Origin: an uncultured Prochlorococcus sp.
GTDB taxonomy: Bacteria; Cyanobacteriota; Cyanobacteriia; PCC-6307; Cyanobiaceae
NCBI GenBank assembly: GCA_902538515.1
Contig: CACBFH010000005.1
Coordinates: 1-63,530, forward strand
Length of the DNA: 63,530 bases
Direction: 5' to 3'
This document shows positions 25,660 through 34,020 of this stretch, one piece after another (within the stretch, counting starts at the first letter, position 1; every line of letters begins with the position of its first letter). Under the pieces are notes generated by a model. It made no database searches and was not told the DNA's origin. It saw only the letters and a list, made by a program, of their open reading frames with translations. Made by a program: the position numbers and the translations under genes.

Positions 25660-26198
25660 CCCAAATTAAAAATCAAGTAAGCCATTGAGAGCATTGCAAT
25701 TGCTATAAATAAACCTTTTATTCGATTTGTTAACAATGAAAAAAGAGATAAATCTTCAGAAAAGTATCCACCAAAACTACCAGTAATAAATAATACAACC
25801 ATTGGTAGAGATGCAATTCCAAAAGAATAAGATATAGTTTTTAGAAATCCGAAATTTGAATAATTCAAAATAAAGAAACTTAATGAAAACAATAAAAAAG
25901 ATGCAAATAGAGTAATGGAAACTTCAGCATCTAAAGTGTGAGGTAAGCTTCCCTTTAATTCAAATTGCTTTTTGCATTCTCTAATTTGTCTTTTAGAAAG
26001 CTTTAAATAACCAGTTTCAGGAATTCTCTCAGACTTATATTTTCTTAATAATCTTGCTTCAAGAGTTTCTGGCTCTTTTGTCATAATTGATGTTATTAAT
26101 TCATCTGGTTTTAATTTCTTAATTTTCTTTTCAAGATTATCTGTTTTCCCAATTCTATAAAGGTCTCCCACTCTAATAAGGTAAACATATCCCGACAT
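25656..26198 (-). CDS. GIY-YIG (T5orf172-like) domain fused to membrane helices
   Basis: A 180-residue protein. Residues 1-80 fit a T5orf172/GIY-YIG domain: GYVYLI (3-8), YRIGKT (14-19), a basic helix (NLEKKIKKLK), then ETLEARLLRKY. Residues about 95-180 form three hydrophobic helices. GIY-YIG domains cut or bind nucleic acids, and anchoring one to a membrane is unusual. A conserved Glu in LEARLL may match the catalytic or structural Glu. The start is ATG. It converges with the SDR gene, sharing 4 bp. Confidence 0.7.
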   Translation of the reverse strand: MSGYVYLIRVGDLYRIGKTDNLEKKIKKLKPDELITSIMTKEPETLEARLLRKYKSERIPETGYLKLSKRQIRECKKQFELKGSLPHTLDAEVSITLFASFLLFSLSFFILNYSNFGFLKTISYSFGIASLPMVVLFITGSFGGYFSEDLSLFSLLTNRIKGLFIAIAMLSMAYLIFNLG

Positions 26199-26272
26199 TT
26201 GCGTTGTAAAATTGATAATGTTCCTACTTAGATGATACTAAAAGAATCAAAGAAATTAAAAGTTTTTACAAA

Positions 26273-26932
26273 ATGACAAACGATATTTTATATTCATTTC
26301 GAAGATGTCCATATGCAATTCGCGCAAGATGGGCCCTCTTAAGTTGTGAAATAAAAGTAGAGATAAGAGAAATTGATTTAAAAAATAAACCTCTAGATTT
26401 TTTAAATAATTCAAAGACGAAAACTGTTCCAATACTTATAAAAAAAAATAGTGAAGTTATTGAAGAAAGTCTTGAAATCATCCTATGGGCTCTCTCAGAG
26501 TCAAAAAAGGAAAACATCAAATTAATTTATTTTCCTGATAACAAAAAAGAAGATATTTTTGAAATAATTAATGAAAACGATAACGAATTCAAATATCATT
26601 TAGATCGATTTAAATATGCCACAAGATATAAGAATAGTGATGAAGAATATCATTTCAAAAACGCAATTAAATTTATAAAGAGATGGAACGAACTTCTTGT
26701 AGAAAACAAATACTTTTTTGGAGATAGCCCCACAATCGCTGATTGGTCTATTTGGCCTTTCGTAAGACAATTTAAAATCGCTTGTGAAAGTCAAAAAAGA
26801 ACAAATTATTTTGAATCCTCAATAAAAAAATGGTTAGATTCGTTTGAGAAAAATAGTGAATTTAAATCCTTAATGTATAAATACGAATTATGGGAACCAT
26901 ATTCTAGAAAGAATTATTTCCCATCTAATTAA
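26273..26932 (+). CDS. Glutathione S-transferase-like protein
   Basis: A 219-residue protein with an N-terminal thioredoxin-fold domain (1-80): CPYAIRARW with Cys12, and KTVPIL/IEESLEI, which bind glutathione. A C-terminal helical domain with TIADWSIWPFVRQF (about 152-165) follows. It resembles cytosolic GSTs of the omega/DhaR/stringent-starvation type with a catalytic Cys instead of Ser/Tyr. Substrate unknown. Its stop shares TTAA with the stop of the opposing small gene. Confidence 0.82.
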   Translation: MTNDILYSFRRCPYAIRARWALLSCEIKVEIREIDLKNKPLDFLNNSKTKTVPILIKKNSEVIEESLEIILWALSESKKENIKLIYFPDNKKEDIFEIINENDNEFKYHLDRFKYATRYKNSDEEYHFKNAIKFIKRWNELLVENKYFFGDSPTIADWSIWPFVRQFKIACESQKRTNYFESSIKKWLDSFEKNSEFKSLMYKYELWEPYSRKNYFPSN

Positions 26933-27186
26933 CTTTCCAACAACTTCCTTTTCTCAATTATTCTTGCTAACTCCAAAAAATATCCTGCAGTCCTAAATTT
27001 GCCAATATTTTTTTCCTTAAAATCAAGATCGCTTCTAATTTCTGCAGTCTCCGCCATAAGCAAATCTAAATCATTTGATCCAAGACTATACAATTCACCA
27101 AGTTCGATTTCCCTTCCTAGTAAATGACTCCTAAACCACTTCCCTTTATTTTCTTGAGGTGGAATATCGTAGGGAGTAAATGACAT
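26929..27186 (-). CDS. Conserved small cyanobacterial protein, unknown function
   Basis: An 85-residue soluble protein beginning SFTPYDIPPQ, with WFRSHLLGREIELGELYSLG (about 17-36) and AETAEIRSDLDF. I recall this pattern as widely conserved across cyanobacteria, with no assigned function. A good ATG opens the frame. It shares its 4-bp stop region with the GST gene and lies 34 bp upstream of gltS on the same strand. Confidence 0.7.
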   Translation of the reverse strand: MSFTPYDIPPQENKGKWFRSHLLGREIELGELYSLGSNDLDLLMAETAEIRSDLDFKEKNIGKFRTAGYFLELARIIEKRKLLES

Positions 27187-27220
27187 TAAAAAAATTTAGG
27201 CTATTACCATTCTAGGGTTC

Positions 27221-28621
27221 TTATTGAAACTTTTTCATCTCTACTTTATTAAAAATCAACGCAATGAAAAGAATTGCAAATGTAATTAGGGCACAAAATT
27301 CTGTCCAATAATCTAACCCAATTTTAGAAATCATTAATGGTGCAAGAACTGTGAATAGTCCCCCAGAAAGAATTAACTGAGCGAAAAGCTGTTTTGACGT
27401 AAAAATTGGTAAAGTCTTAGAAATATTTTTAGGATCTGCAAGCCTTAAAAGAAGTAAACCAGAAGCAACTACACCTGTAGAATTTCCAAACTCTATCAAG
27501 CTTTTTTCAAACCAATAATCATCAAAAATAAAATATGCGAAATAAGCAATGCAGATTAAATTCCAAAATAAACCGAAAATAGTAAACATTAAAATAAGAA
27601 TCCAATTATCAAAAACAACTGCAATATCTAAACTCGCCATAGCTGTAAAAATCAATAAGTCTGTGGATAAAATACCAATCTCCCTTTGCAGAATATTTGA
27701 AATAAATTCTGTATTTTTGGTTTTCTCTAAAATATATCTAATTAGGAGCGAACCTATAAGGATAAAAGGGAATACTGGTAGTGAAAAAATAATTTCCTTC
27801 GAAAAATCACCAAAAGAATTTGAAATATACCTTAAAAATTTAAGTAGCAAAACGCCAAAAGAAATTGCCAAACCAGAAAATCCAAGATTTATTATAAAAA
27901 TTCTTAAATCTGCAAGAATTCCTGTCTTATTTTTTCCCTTTAGAGTATCTTTTTTTTCAAGAATTTCCTCAGTATCTGAGAGACCTAAAGTTCTACCAAG
28001 AAAAATAAATATGCTACCCAATATTGAAGAGGATAAAAGACCCATTGTTGCCATAGCCAAACCAAGATCTAAACCATTTGGGAAACCTAGTTTATTAAAA
28101 CTTTCACCGATTATTGATGCAGCTCCATGACCACCTTCAAAACCTACCTCTATTAAACAACCCATAAGAGGATTTGCATCCATAGATGGAGGCAGAAAAT
28201 ATTTAACAACAAGACCACCGACAAAAAATTGTCCGAAACCTAGTGAAAGAGCTAACAGAAATTGATTAAAAATTGGTTTAACTAAACCATTTATATTCGG
28301 AATAGGTCTTCCCATCATTAAAGTTGCAAAGACTAATGATAAAAGAGGAGTAGGAAAATTACTCCAAACATTTATTGTTTCTTTTGGCAAAAAGTGAATA
28401 GCTCCAAATGGGCCTATAGATATTCCTAAAATTCCTGATATAACTGCTATCGGCAATCCAAATCTCTCGAGTTGAACAGCTAGTTTAAATTTCCTCCCAA
28501 AAATCAACAAAAAAAATATAATTAATAATCCTAAAAAACTTATTAATAGAGAATTTGAAAAAATATCTTTATTCTGTAGAGAAAAAATATTCAAAGATTT
28601 CAAAAAACATATAATTATCAA
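27221..28621 (-). CDS. gltS: Sodium/glutamate symporter (GltS family)
   Basis: A 466-residue inner-membrane carrier with about 12 helices in two inverted halves. The family loop GFEGGHGAASIIG (about residues 158-170) and the following DLGLAMATMGLLSSS match GltS Na+/glutamate symporters. A second family loop FGNSTGVVASGLLL lies near residue 383. The substrate is probably glutamate or a related dicarboxylate. The start is a TTG, as no ATG occurs before the first helices. The pcb terminator lies just upstream on the same strand. Confidence 0.82.
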   Translation of the reverse strand: MIIICFLKSLNIFSLQNKDIFSNSLLISFLGLLIIFFLLIFGRKFKLAVQLERFGLPIAVISGILGISIGPFGAIHFLPKETINVWSNFPTPLLSLVFATLMMGRPIPNINGLVKPIFNQFLLALSLGFGQFFVGGLVVKYFLPPSMDANPLMGCLIEVGFEGGHGAASIIGESFNKLGFPNGLDLGLAMATMGLLSSSILGSIFIFLGRTLGLSDTEEILEKKDTLKGKNKTGILADLRIFIINLGFSGLAISFGVLLLKFLRYISNSFGDFSKEIIFSLPVFPFILIGSLLIRYILEKTKNTEFISNILQREIGILSTDLLIFTAMASLDIAVVFDNWILILMFTIFGLFWNLICIAYFAYFIFDDYWFEKSLIEFGNSTGVVASGLLLLRLADPKNISKTLPIFTSKQLFAQLILSGGLFTVLAPLMISKIGLDYWTEFCALITFAILFIALIFNKVEMKKFQ

Positions 28622-28650
28622 TCTAAATTAATAAACAAAATTTTTCAAAT

Positions 28651-28675
28651 AAAAAAGGCCCTATAAAGGGCCTTT
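28651..28675 (-). terminator. Rho-independent terminator of pcb
   Basis: A perfect 8-bp stem AAAGGCCC/GGGCCTTT (28654-28661 with 28668-28675) has a 6-nt loop. On the minus strand it is followed by a T run (complement of A6 at 28651-28656). It lies 25 bp past the pcb stop and upstream of gltS. Confidence 0.85.
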
Positions 28676-28699
28676 GGTATTAATGTTTAATTAAAGAAT

Positions 28700-29758
28700 T
28701 TAATCCTTAAGAGTAATTGTGGCACTATCAATATTACTAATAGCATTAGTAACTCTCTTGAAATCAAAGCCTAAAGCTCTTAATGCATGCCATAAGTGAC
28801 CCTGAATAAAGAAGAAACCAAAGTAGTAGTGTACATTTGCTAACCATGCCCTTGATGTAAACTCACCATCAGGAAGATCAACAGTATCAACCCAATAAGG
28901 TGAAATACTAAACTTCAACTCAAGTGGTTCACCAAAAAACTCAACTGGATAAACAGTTGTATTTGATGCACTCCAAAAAGCTGCGATAATAGCCATCCAA
29001 CCTATACCTGCTAAAGACCATGAAAGTACGGCTTCTGCGGATAAAAGACCTTTGCCTTTGAATTTAGTAAATTCTCCAACTTGCTTGGTAGCAATATGCC
29101 ATGCACCACCAGTTATTAAAACAAATGCTAGGAAAGCATGTCCACCCATAACATCTTCTAAACTATCAATCAGAAGAAAATCAGTCTGATGATTCCAAAT
29201 TTCAGCAAGATTCAAGTCATATTCAACTTGCCTCACAGCTCCAATTGCTGGATCATAAACACCATGGACTCGAGCCCATTCAACAAGAAGAATAACAGCA
29301 AATCCAAGAATTATTAAATGATGTCCTAGGATAAAAGTTAATTTATCTGGGTTATCCCACTCGATATTAAATTTTCTAGCTCTTGCAACTTCAGAATCTT
29401 CTAAATTTCCTGGAAGAAGTAAAGAATGTAAAAGTCCACCAGCAGCTAAAACCATAGAGGATACGAGGTGTACTATTGCTATAGCGAGTACAGGCTTTGT
29501 ATCTCCCATCATTACTCCATCAGCATCAAACCCAATTCCTAGGGTCGCCAAATGAGGAAGTGCGATAAGAGGTTGGTGTCCCATTGGAACACTTGGATCA
29601 AATCGTGAAAGTTCAAAAAGGGTGAAAGCACCAGCCCAGAAAACAATTAATCCTGCATGAGCTACATGAGCAGCGATAAATTTTCCTGAGCGATTTGCTA
29701 CACCTGAATTACCAGCCCACCACCCGTAAGTGGTATCTGGATTACCGTAGGTTTGCAT
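28700..29758 (-). CDS. pcbA: Chlorophyll a/b-binding antenna protein Pcb
   Basis: Pcb proteins are six-helix thylakoid antenna proteins related to CP43/IsiA that carry divinyl chlorophylls a and b and feed the photosystems. The 352-residue protein starts MQTYGNPDT and has paired helices with His ligands ([44 protein letters not shown]). It lacks the large lumenal loop of CP43, and its length is normal for Prochlorococcus. High-light strains carry one pcb gene, in keeping with this standalone copy. It has its own terminator and a long upstream region. Confidence 0.95.
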   Translation of the reverse strand: MQTYGNPDTTYGWWAGNSGVANRSGKFIAAHVAHAGLIVFWAGAFTLFELSRFDPSVPMGHQPLIALPHLATLGIGFDADGVMMGDTKPVLAIAIVHLVSSMVLAAGGLLHSLLLPGNLEDSEVARARKFNIEWDNPDKLTFILGHHLIILGFAVILLVEWARVHGVYDPAIGAVRQVEYDLNLAEIWNHQTDFLLIDSLEDVMGGHAFLAFVLITGGAWHIATKQVGEFTKFKGKGLLSAEAVLSWSLAGIGWMAIIAAFWSASNTTVYPVEFFGEPLELKFSISPYWVDTVDLPDGEFTSRAWLANVHYYFGFFFIQGHLWHALRALGFDFKRVTNAISNIDSATITLKD

Positions 29759-30107
29759 TTAGGAAATGATTAGCTTAAACGTATTGAGAATACTTTAATT
29801 TTCATAAAACAGTTGAATTCACAACAAAATTGTAAAAATTAGTAATCCTAAGAAAAAAAAATTTAATTAATTTACCAAAACGATTAACTATAAAAGAAGT
29901 TAGATTTCAACAGTAAATTTATTGCTAGAGAATAGATTACATATCAAATAAAAAGAGTTTTAAGTTTAATTTATTTTTATTAAATTTCTTTTTGCTGACA
30001 TTAAACGATGTTTTGTTTCATTAAACGATGTTTTGTTTCATTAAATCATCCTTTTTATTGCCTCATTCTCAAACGATTATTAAATATGGAATAAGACATC
30101 TAATATT
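29759..30107. other. 349-bp upstream region of pcb with a tandem repeat
   Basis: Very A+T-rich and without a credible gene. It separates pcb (minus) from a small plus-strand frame, so it should hold the pcb promoter and possibly a divergent one. On the minus strand a TATAGT about 140 bp before the pcb start could be a -10 box, but this is weak. A 20-bp tandem repeat occupies 30000-30039. Confidence 0.5.
30000..30039. repeat. Two exact 20-bp tandem repeats
   Basis: The unit ATTAAACGATGTTTTGTTTC occurs at 30000-30019 and 30020-30039 without mismatch. The first 6 bases begin a third, degenerate copy at 30040. Confidence 0.9.
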
Positions 30108-30284
30108 ATGACTACTTCTCAAGAGTCCTCTAGAAAATTTTCACTTGAAATGAAATCTGAAGTTCATTACAAAAAGGCTGCAAAATCATACAGAAAATCA
30201 AAACAATACATTAATATGGTTAACTTATATCCAACTTTGCAAAACACTCTTATTGAGTGTAAAGATGAGAATTTAATAGAGTAG
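30108..30284 (+). CDS. Small basic protein (58 residues), unknown
   Basis: An ATG at 30108 opens a 58-codon frame ending TAG at 30282-30284. The product is hydrophilic and Lys/Ser/Tyr-rich (HYKKAAKSYRKSKQY near 20-34), with a single Cys and no membrane helix. It fits the space between the pcb upstream region and the opposing small gene. I recognise no family. Codon use matches the neighbourhood, but evidence for translation is only the open frame. Confidence 0.5.
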   Translation: MTTSQESSRKFSLEMKSEVHYKKAAKSYRKSKQYINMVNLYPTLQNTLIECKDENLIE

Positions 30285-30330
30285 AGATTTTAAATATATT
30301 TCCAAATCCAATAAAATCATATTCTAGTAT

Positions 30331-30564
30331 TTATGCTGCATTATTGTAATTTTCTTCAAAATAAAATTTATTAATTATTTTTCTGCACATTTTTATATTG
30401 TAAAGCGCTTTGGGTTTCCAAGGTTTTTTCTGACCCAGTGGAGAGCTTTTCCAATGAATTCCAGGCTTAAGCATGCCATTTTCACGTAAAAGAGAAAGTT
30501 TAATTTCAGTTATTCCTAGTTTCTCCGCGGCCAACTCTGATGAGCTCCATATATCCCCTAACAT
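30331..30564 (-). CDS. Small helix-turn-helix/excisionase-like protein
   Basis: A 77-residue protein. WSSSELAAEKLGITEIKLSL (about 6-25) looks like a MerR/excisionase-type helix-turn-helix. LRENGMLKPGIHWKSS follows, the typical wing with Gly-x-x-Lys-Pro-Gly-x-His-Trp. Such domains bind DNA in phage and plasmid excisionases and in small regulators. No integrase or attachment site is nearby, so a chromosomal regulator is more likely than an active element. A phage origin cannot be excluded. Confidence 0.55.
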   Translation of the reverse strand: MLGDIWSSSELAAEKLGITEIKLSLLRENGMLKPGIHWKSSPLGQKKPWKPKALYNIKMCRKIINKFYFEENYNNAA

Positions 30565-30700
30565 TGAATTAAGATAATATTATTAATCCTTGATAACGTT
30601 AATTTTATTTTTTTGAAAGGGGTAAAACTTTTAAATAATTATTAAGTAACGAAAAACCTAGTATTGATAAAGAAAAGAGATTTGAAAGATTTATGTCAAA

Positions 30701-31000
30701 TTAAGCAATATTAAATAAAGAATCTTCATTTATAAATATCTCATCGATACCTTCTCCTTTATTAATGGATTTATAATTAACGTATTCTTCCGTAATCGAT
30801 TGAAGCTTTGGAAGATTGATCCAACCCTTATGCCAATTTCCACTATTTATTAATTCTTCATAAGTAGTTTCTATATTAATTTCAGAATCAACTACAGAAA
30901 CCATTAAAAAATTAATATTTCCTTTTTCTTTAGTCTCATTTACTAAAACAAAATGTCTCAATCCATATATAGGTTTAGTAGAAGTCCAGAAATTTTCCAC
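30701..31000 (-). CDS. Small protein resembling the Trp-rich TIGR02450 type
   Basis: A 99-residue soluble protein beginning ENFWTSTKPIYGLRHFVLVN, followed by beta-rich sequence and SGNWHKGWINLPK (about 52-64). The W-T/S-x-KP-x-x-G-x-RHF opening resembles small Trp-rich cyanobacterial proteins that I associate with TIGR02450, with low certainty. It starts 2 bp after the stop of the upstream gene (31003-31296), which overlaps hisS, so all three are probably one transcript. Function unknown. Confidence 0.55.
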   Translation of the reverse strand: MENFWTSTKPIYGLRHFVLVNETKEKGNINFLMVSVVDSEINIETTYEELINSGNWHKGWINLPKLQSITEEYVNYKSINKGEGIDEIFINEDSLFNIA

Positions 31001-31002
31001 AA

Positions 31003-31296
31003 TTATTTTTTCTTAATGTTTTCCTCAGAATTTTCTCTAGATATTTTTTTATATTCATTTCTAATTTCATCTAATAAAAGTTTTCTTCTATCCATATAGT
31101 TAACAGAATCTTGTTTTGATAAGTTATATCTCTCTTTTTTAGTTAAATTCATCCAGTTATTAAGATTTTTCCTATTAAATGTTGTTAATTTTTTAGCCTT
31201 TAAAACTTTTTGTTTTCTAATTAATTTAAAAAAATTCCTTAAATTAAAAAAAATTAACATAAAGAGAAAAATCATTACTAAATTTAAGAGCATCAC
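31003..31296 (-). CDS. Small N-terminally anchored basic protein, unknown
   Basis: A 97-residue protein with an N-terminal membrane helix (about residues 3-19) and a long, very basic helical tail (Lys/Arg/Asn-rich; for example RKNLNNWMNLTKKERY). Its ATG overlaps the hisS stop by 4 bp (31293-31296), so translation is probably coupled. No family recognised. Confidence 0.55.
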   Translation of the reverse strand: MMLLNLVMIFLFMLIFFNLRNFFKLIRKQKVLKAKKLTTFNRKNLNNWMNLTKKERYNLSKQDSVNYMDRRKLLLDEIRNEYKKISRENSEENIKKK

Positions 31297-32573
31297 TTTG
31301 CAAGTAAGTTATTGTTTATCCACTTTTCTAATTCAAAATCATTCTCTAAAGAAATAACCTCCTCTTTATTCCCATTACCTGATTGATCAAAGAGCCTTAT
31401 AATAAATTCCCTTTTAGTCGCTTCATCATCACCAATTACAATAATACTTTTAGATTTTAGTTTATTAGCCTTTTTAAATTGTTTAGAGAATGAAGACCCA
31501 CTTAAATCCAACTCAACTAACAAATCATAATTTCTTAATTTTCTTGATAGATCCATAGCTAATGGTTCAGCAATCAATCCCTGATTAATAATATAAATAT
31601 CAGTATTTCTTGGGACTTCGAGCTCTTTACCCGCTAGTAAAATTAATCTTTCTAAACCAATAGCAAAACCAATCGCAGGAGTATTAGGGCCTCCCATTTG
31701 TTTTATTAAATTGTCGTATCTTCCTCCTCCGCAAACTGTAGCTTGAGAGCCTAGAGCACCACTAGTAATTTCAAAGGCTGTATGGGTGTAATAATCTAAA
31801 CCTCTTACTAGATTAAAATTTTCCACGTAAGGTATTTTTAAAACCTCTAATTGTTTTTTAAAGTCTAAATATCTTTTATGACTTTTTTCAGACAAAAAAT
31901 TAAATAATCTTGGAGCATTTTTAAGAGCTTTTTTTGTTTGATTATCTTTAGAGTCCAAAATCCTTAAGGGATTTTTAGTAATCCTATTCTGAGAATCTAA
32001 ATCTAGAGAATTTTTATTTATTTCCAGCCATTTTAAAAAGGATTTCTGAAAATTTAGTCTATCAATTTCATCACCTAATGTATTTATTTCAAGATTAAGT
32101 TCTTTAATTCCTAATTTACTCAAGACATCCCAAGCTAAAGCAACAATTTCAACATCACTTCTAAATGAATCGTATCCTATAAACTCAACACCTAACTGAT
32201 GAAACTGTCTTTGCCTGCCTGCTTGAGGCCTTTCATATCGAAACATAGGCCCCATGTACCAAAGTTTCTGAAGTGGATTAGACGACATACCATTTTGTAT
32301 TAAAGCTCGCGCAACGGAAGCGGTTCCTTCAGGCCTCAGAGTACAGGATCTCTCACCCCTATCAAGAAAAGTATACATTTCCTTACTGACAACATCTGTT
32401 CCTTCACCAATCCCTCTTATAAATAATTCGGTCATTTCCAATATTGGTGTTCTTATTTCTTTGATGGATGCTCTTGCAAGCTGCTCTAATAAAATTTTCT
32501 CGACGTTTTGCCATTTTATTAACTGATCAGGCAAAAGGTCGACTGTTCCTCTAAGATTTTTTAGGTTATTCAA
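31293..32573 (-). CDS. hisS: Histidine--tRNA ligase
   Basis: A class II aminoacyl-tRNA synthetase that charges tRNA-His. The 426-residue protein shows motif 2 (MFRYERPQAGRQRQFHQLGV near 110-129), the histidine loop LVRGLDYYTHTAFE (about 257-270), motif 3 GFAIGLERL (about 298-306), and a C-terminal anticodon domain. Length is normal. It heads a run of three overlapping or abutting minus-strand genes. The neighbouring plus-strand gene is divergent with a 98-bp gap. Confidence 0.97.
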   Translation of the reverse strand: MNNLKNLRGTVDLLPDQLIKWQNVEKILLEQLARASIKEIRTPILEMTELFIRGIGEGTDVVSKEMYTFLDRGERSCTLRPEGTASVARALIQNGMSSNPLQKLWYMGPMFRYERPQAGRQRQFHQLGVEFIGYDSFRSDVEIVALAWDVLSKLGIKELNLEINTLGDEIDRLNFQKSFLKWLEINKNSLDLDSQNRITKNPLRILDSKDNQTKKALKNAPRLFNFLSEKSHKRYLDFKKQLEVLKIPYVENFNLVRGLDYYTHTAFEITSGALGSQATVCGGGRYDNLIKQMGGPNTPAIGFAIGLERLILLAGKELEVPRNTDIYIINQGLIAEPLAMDLSRKLRNYDLLVELDLSGSSFSKQFKKANKLKSKSIIVIGDDEATKREFIIRLFDQSGNGNKEEVISLENDFELEKWINNNLLAK

Positions 32574-32671
32574 AGTTCTAGAAAATAATTCAAAATTTTT
32601 AATTCAATTAGAAATTAATCTTTGATTGGTTGTTCTGTGAGACAATTTTAATTTAACATTTAGAAAATCTA

Positions 32672-33094
32672 TTGGAAATTAATAAAAATAAAGAGAATCA
32701 GCATTGCGGAACAAAACCAAAAAAAATCGCTTTTGGTATAGCACCACTTGGTATAGTCTCAATAGGAATAGTACCAATGGGAGTAATAAGTATTGGAATA
32801 GTCCCAATGGGAGTATTTTCTTTTGGGGCAGTTGCAATGGGTATAGTCAATTTATCATTAGTTGGGATGGGAATTATCTCTGCGGGTATTACTACTATGG
32901 GAATATGGGAGTATTCACCTAATTCTCAAAACAATCATCATAATCATTCCAAACAAATTGCAAATTCAAGCAAAAAAAATATGATGCCAGATCTATTTAA
33001 CACTAAACGAGAAGCTGAAAAGGCTGCTTCAAAATACAAATGTATTGGAGCACATAAAATGGGAAATAAATGGATGCCTTGTAAGACACACTAA
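32672..33094 (+). CDS. Glycine-pentad repeat protein with C-terminal DUF3721 domain
   Basis: A 140-residue protein in three parts. Residues 20-79 are a strict five-residue repeat: Gly at 22, 27, 32, 37, 42, 47, 52, 57, 67, 72 and 77 (Ser at 62), with hydrophobic residues between (GIVPM, GVISI). This should form a short beta helix or a membrane-like stack. A His/Asn/Ser linker (NNHHNHS at 87-93) follows. Residues 104-140 match DUF3721 (REAEKAASKYKCIGAHKM, then WMPC), with Cys124 and Cys137. Function unknown. The start is TTG. Confidence 0.65.
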   Translation: MEINKNKENQHCGTKPKKIAFGIAPLGIVSIGIVPMGVISIGIVPMGVFSFGAVAMGIVNLSLVGMGIISAGITTMGIWEYSPNSQNNHHNHSKQIANSSKKNMMPDLFNTKREAEKAASKYKCIGAHKMGNKWMPCKTH

Positions 33095-33124
33095 ATATTT
33101 TCTTGGTCAAAAATTTATTAAATA

Positions 33125-33904
33125 TTAATTCAAAATCTCTACTCTAAAATCAAGATTTTTTGCCTCGTCAATAGTTAATTTTCTTGACCAAGCTCCTTGT
33201 ACAGGGCTATTCCATTTGAATCCAGCATTTTTAGCTAAAGACCTATCTTCGTAACTAATCAGTGCCTTGTATAAAAACCTCGGTTCAGTAGCTTTAAGTA
33301 AAAGTTCCTCTAAATTATCACATTTTTTGAAGACCTCAGATATGTAAAAGCAATCAGATAAAGCTCTATGTAGATTCCAAACTGGTATTGAAAAAGATAA
33401 AGCTAGATCAGTTACTGAGGGTCTATTTTTTAGTGATTTTTGAAAAGACCAATTAATATCTTCTAAACTGCATATCCATTTTTTATTAAGTTTAGGTAAT
33501 CTTCCTTTTCCAAACCATTTCTTATCAAACTCTACATTATGCGCGACAATGAAATCTGAACAATCAACAAGTTTTAAAAAGAAATTTAATCCATCTTCCC
33601 ATGGTTGAGAGATATTAGTTACTTCTGCAGATATACCATTAACATATTCTGCTTCATTATTATTAACCGGGAATAAAAATGAGACCTGTGAAAGTACACA
33701 TTTAAAAGATACATCAAACAAAATACAACCTATCTCTATTACTTCATCTTTATTTTCATCTAAACCTGTTGTTTCAGTATCAAGAATTAAAATTTTTTCA
33801 ATTTTTTTATTCTGATTAGCAACATTATCTTCAGAGGGATAACTGACAACTTGATCCTGAAGAATATCCAATTGATTTAATTCTTTTTTGTTAGATAGTT
33901 CCAA
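33125..33904 (-). CDS. DnaQ-like 3'-5' exonuclease domain protein
   Basis: A 259-residue protein. After a polar N-terminus, residues 37-210 form a DEDDh exonuclease: ILDTETTGLD (Asp42, Glu44), AHNVEFDKKWF (about residues 122-132) and LHRALSDCFY with the His and last Asp. This domain occurs in Pol III epsilon and in stand-alone nucleases. The C-terminal 50 residues (KNAGFKWNSPVQGAWSRKL) form a small extra domain often found on such cyanobacterial or phage proteins. The start is TTG. Substrate (DNA repair or RNA) unknown. Confidence 0.82.
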   Translation of the reverse strand: MELSNKKELNQLDILQDQVVSYPSEDNVANQNKKIEKILILDTETTGLDENKDEVIEIGCILFDVSFKCVLSQVSFLFPVNNNEAEYVNGISAEVTNISQPWEDGLNFFLKLVDCSDFIVAHNVEFDKKWFGKGRLPKLNKKWICSLEDINWSFQKSLKNRPSVTDLALSFSIPVWNLHRALSDCFYISEVFKKCDNLEELLLKATEPRFLYKALISYEDRSLAKNAGFKWNSPVQGAWSRKLTIDEAKNLDFRVEILN

Positions 33905-34020
33905 TTAGCTGAAAATACTTTTATTTATCTTGACGCATTTACTAAAAAATTCTCTTAAATTAATATAAATTATGAAACATTATTAGAAAATATTTTTGAA
34001 ATATTCTTAGTTTATTAAAG

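Noticed and set aside
27549-28130. Long plus-strand open frame (193 codons) opposite gltS
   Set aside because: It is the antisense of a hydrophobic carrier and gives a Lys/Ile/Pro-rich product without domain features; gltS is clearly the real gene.
30000-30046. Possible CRISPR or mobile-element end
   Set aside because: Just two adjoining 20-bp copies, no spacers, no transposase.
30331-30564. Excisionase-like gene as sign of a prophage
   Set aside because: No integrase, phage structural gene or attachment repeat nearby; better read as a small regulator.
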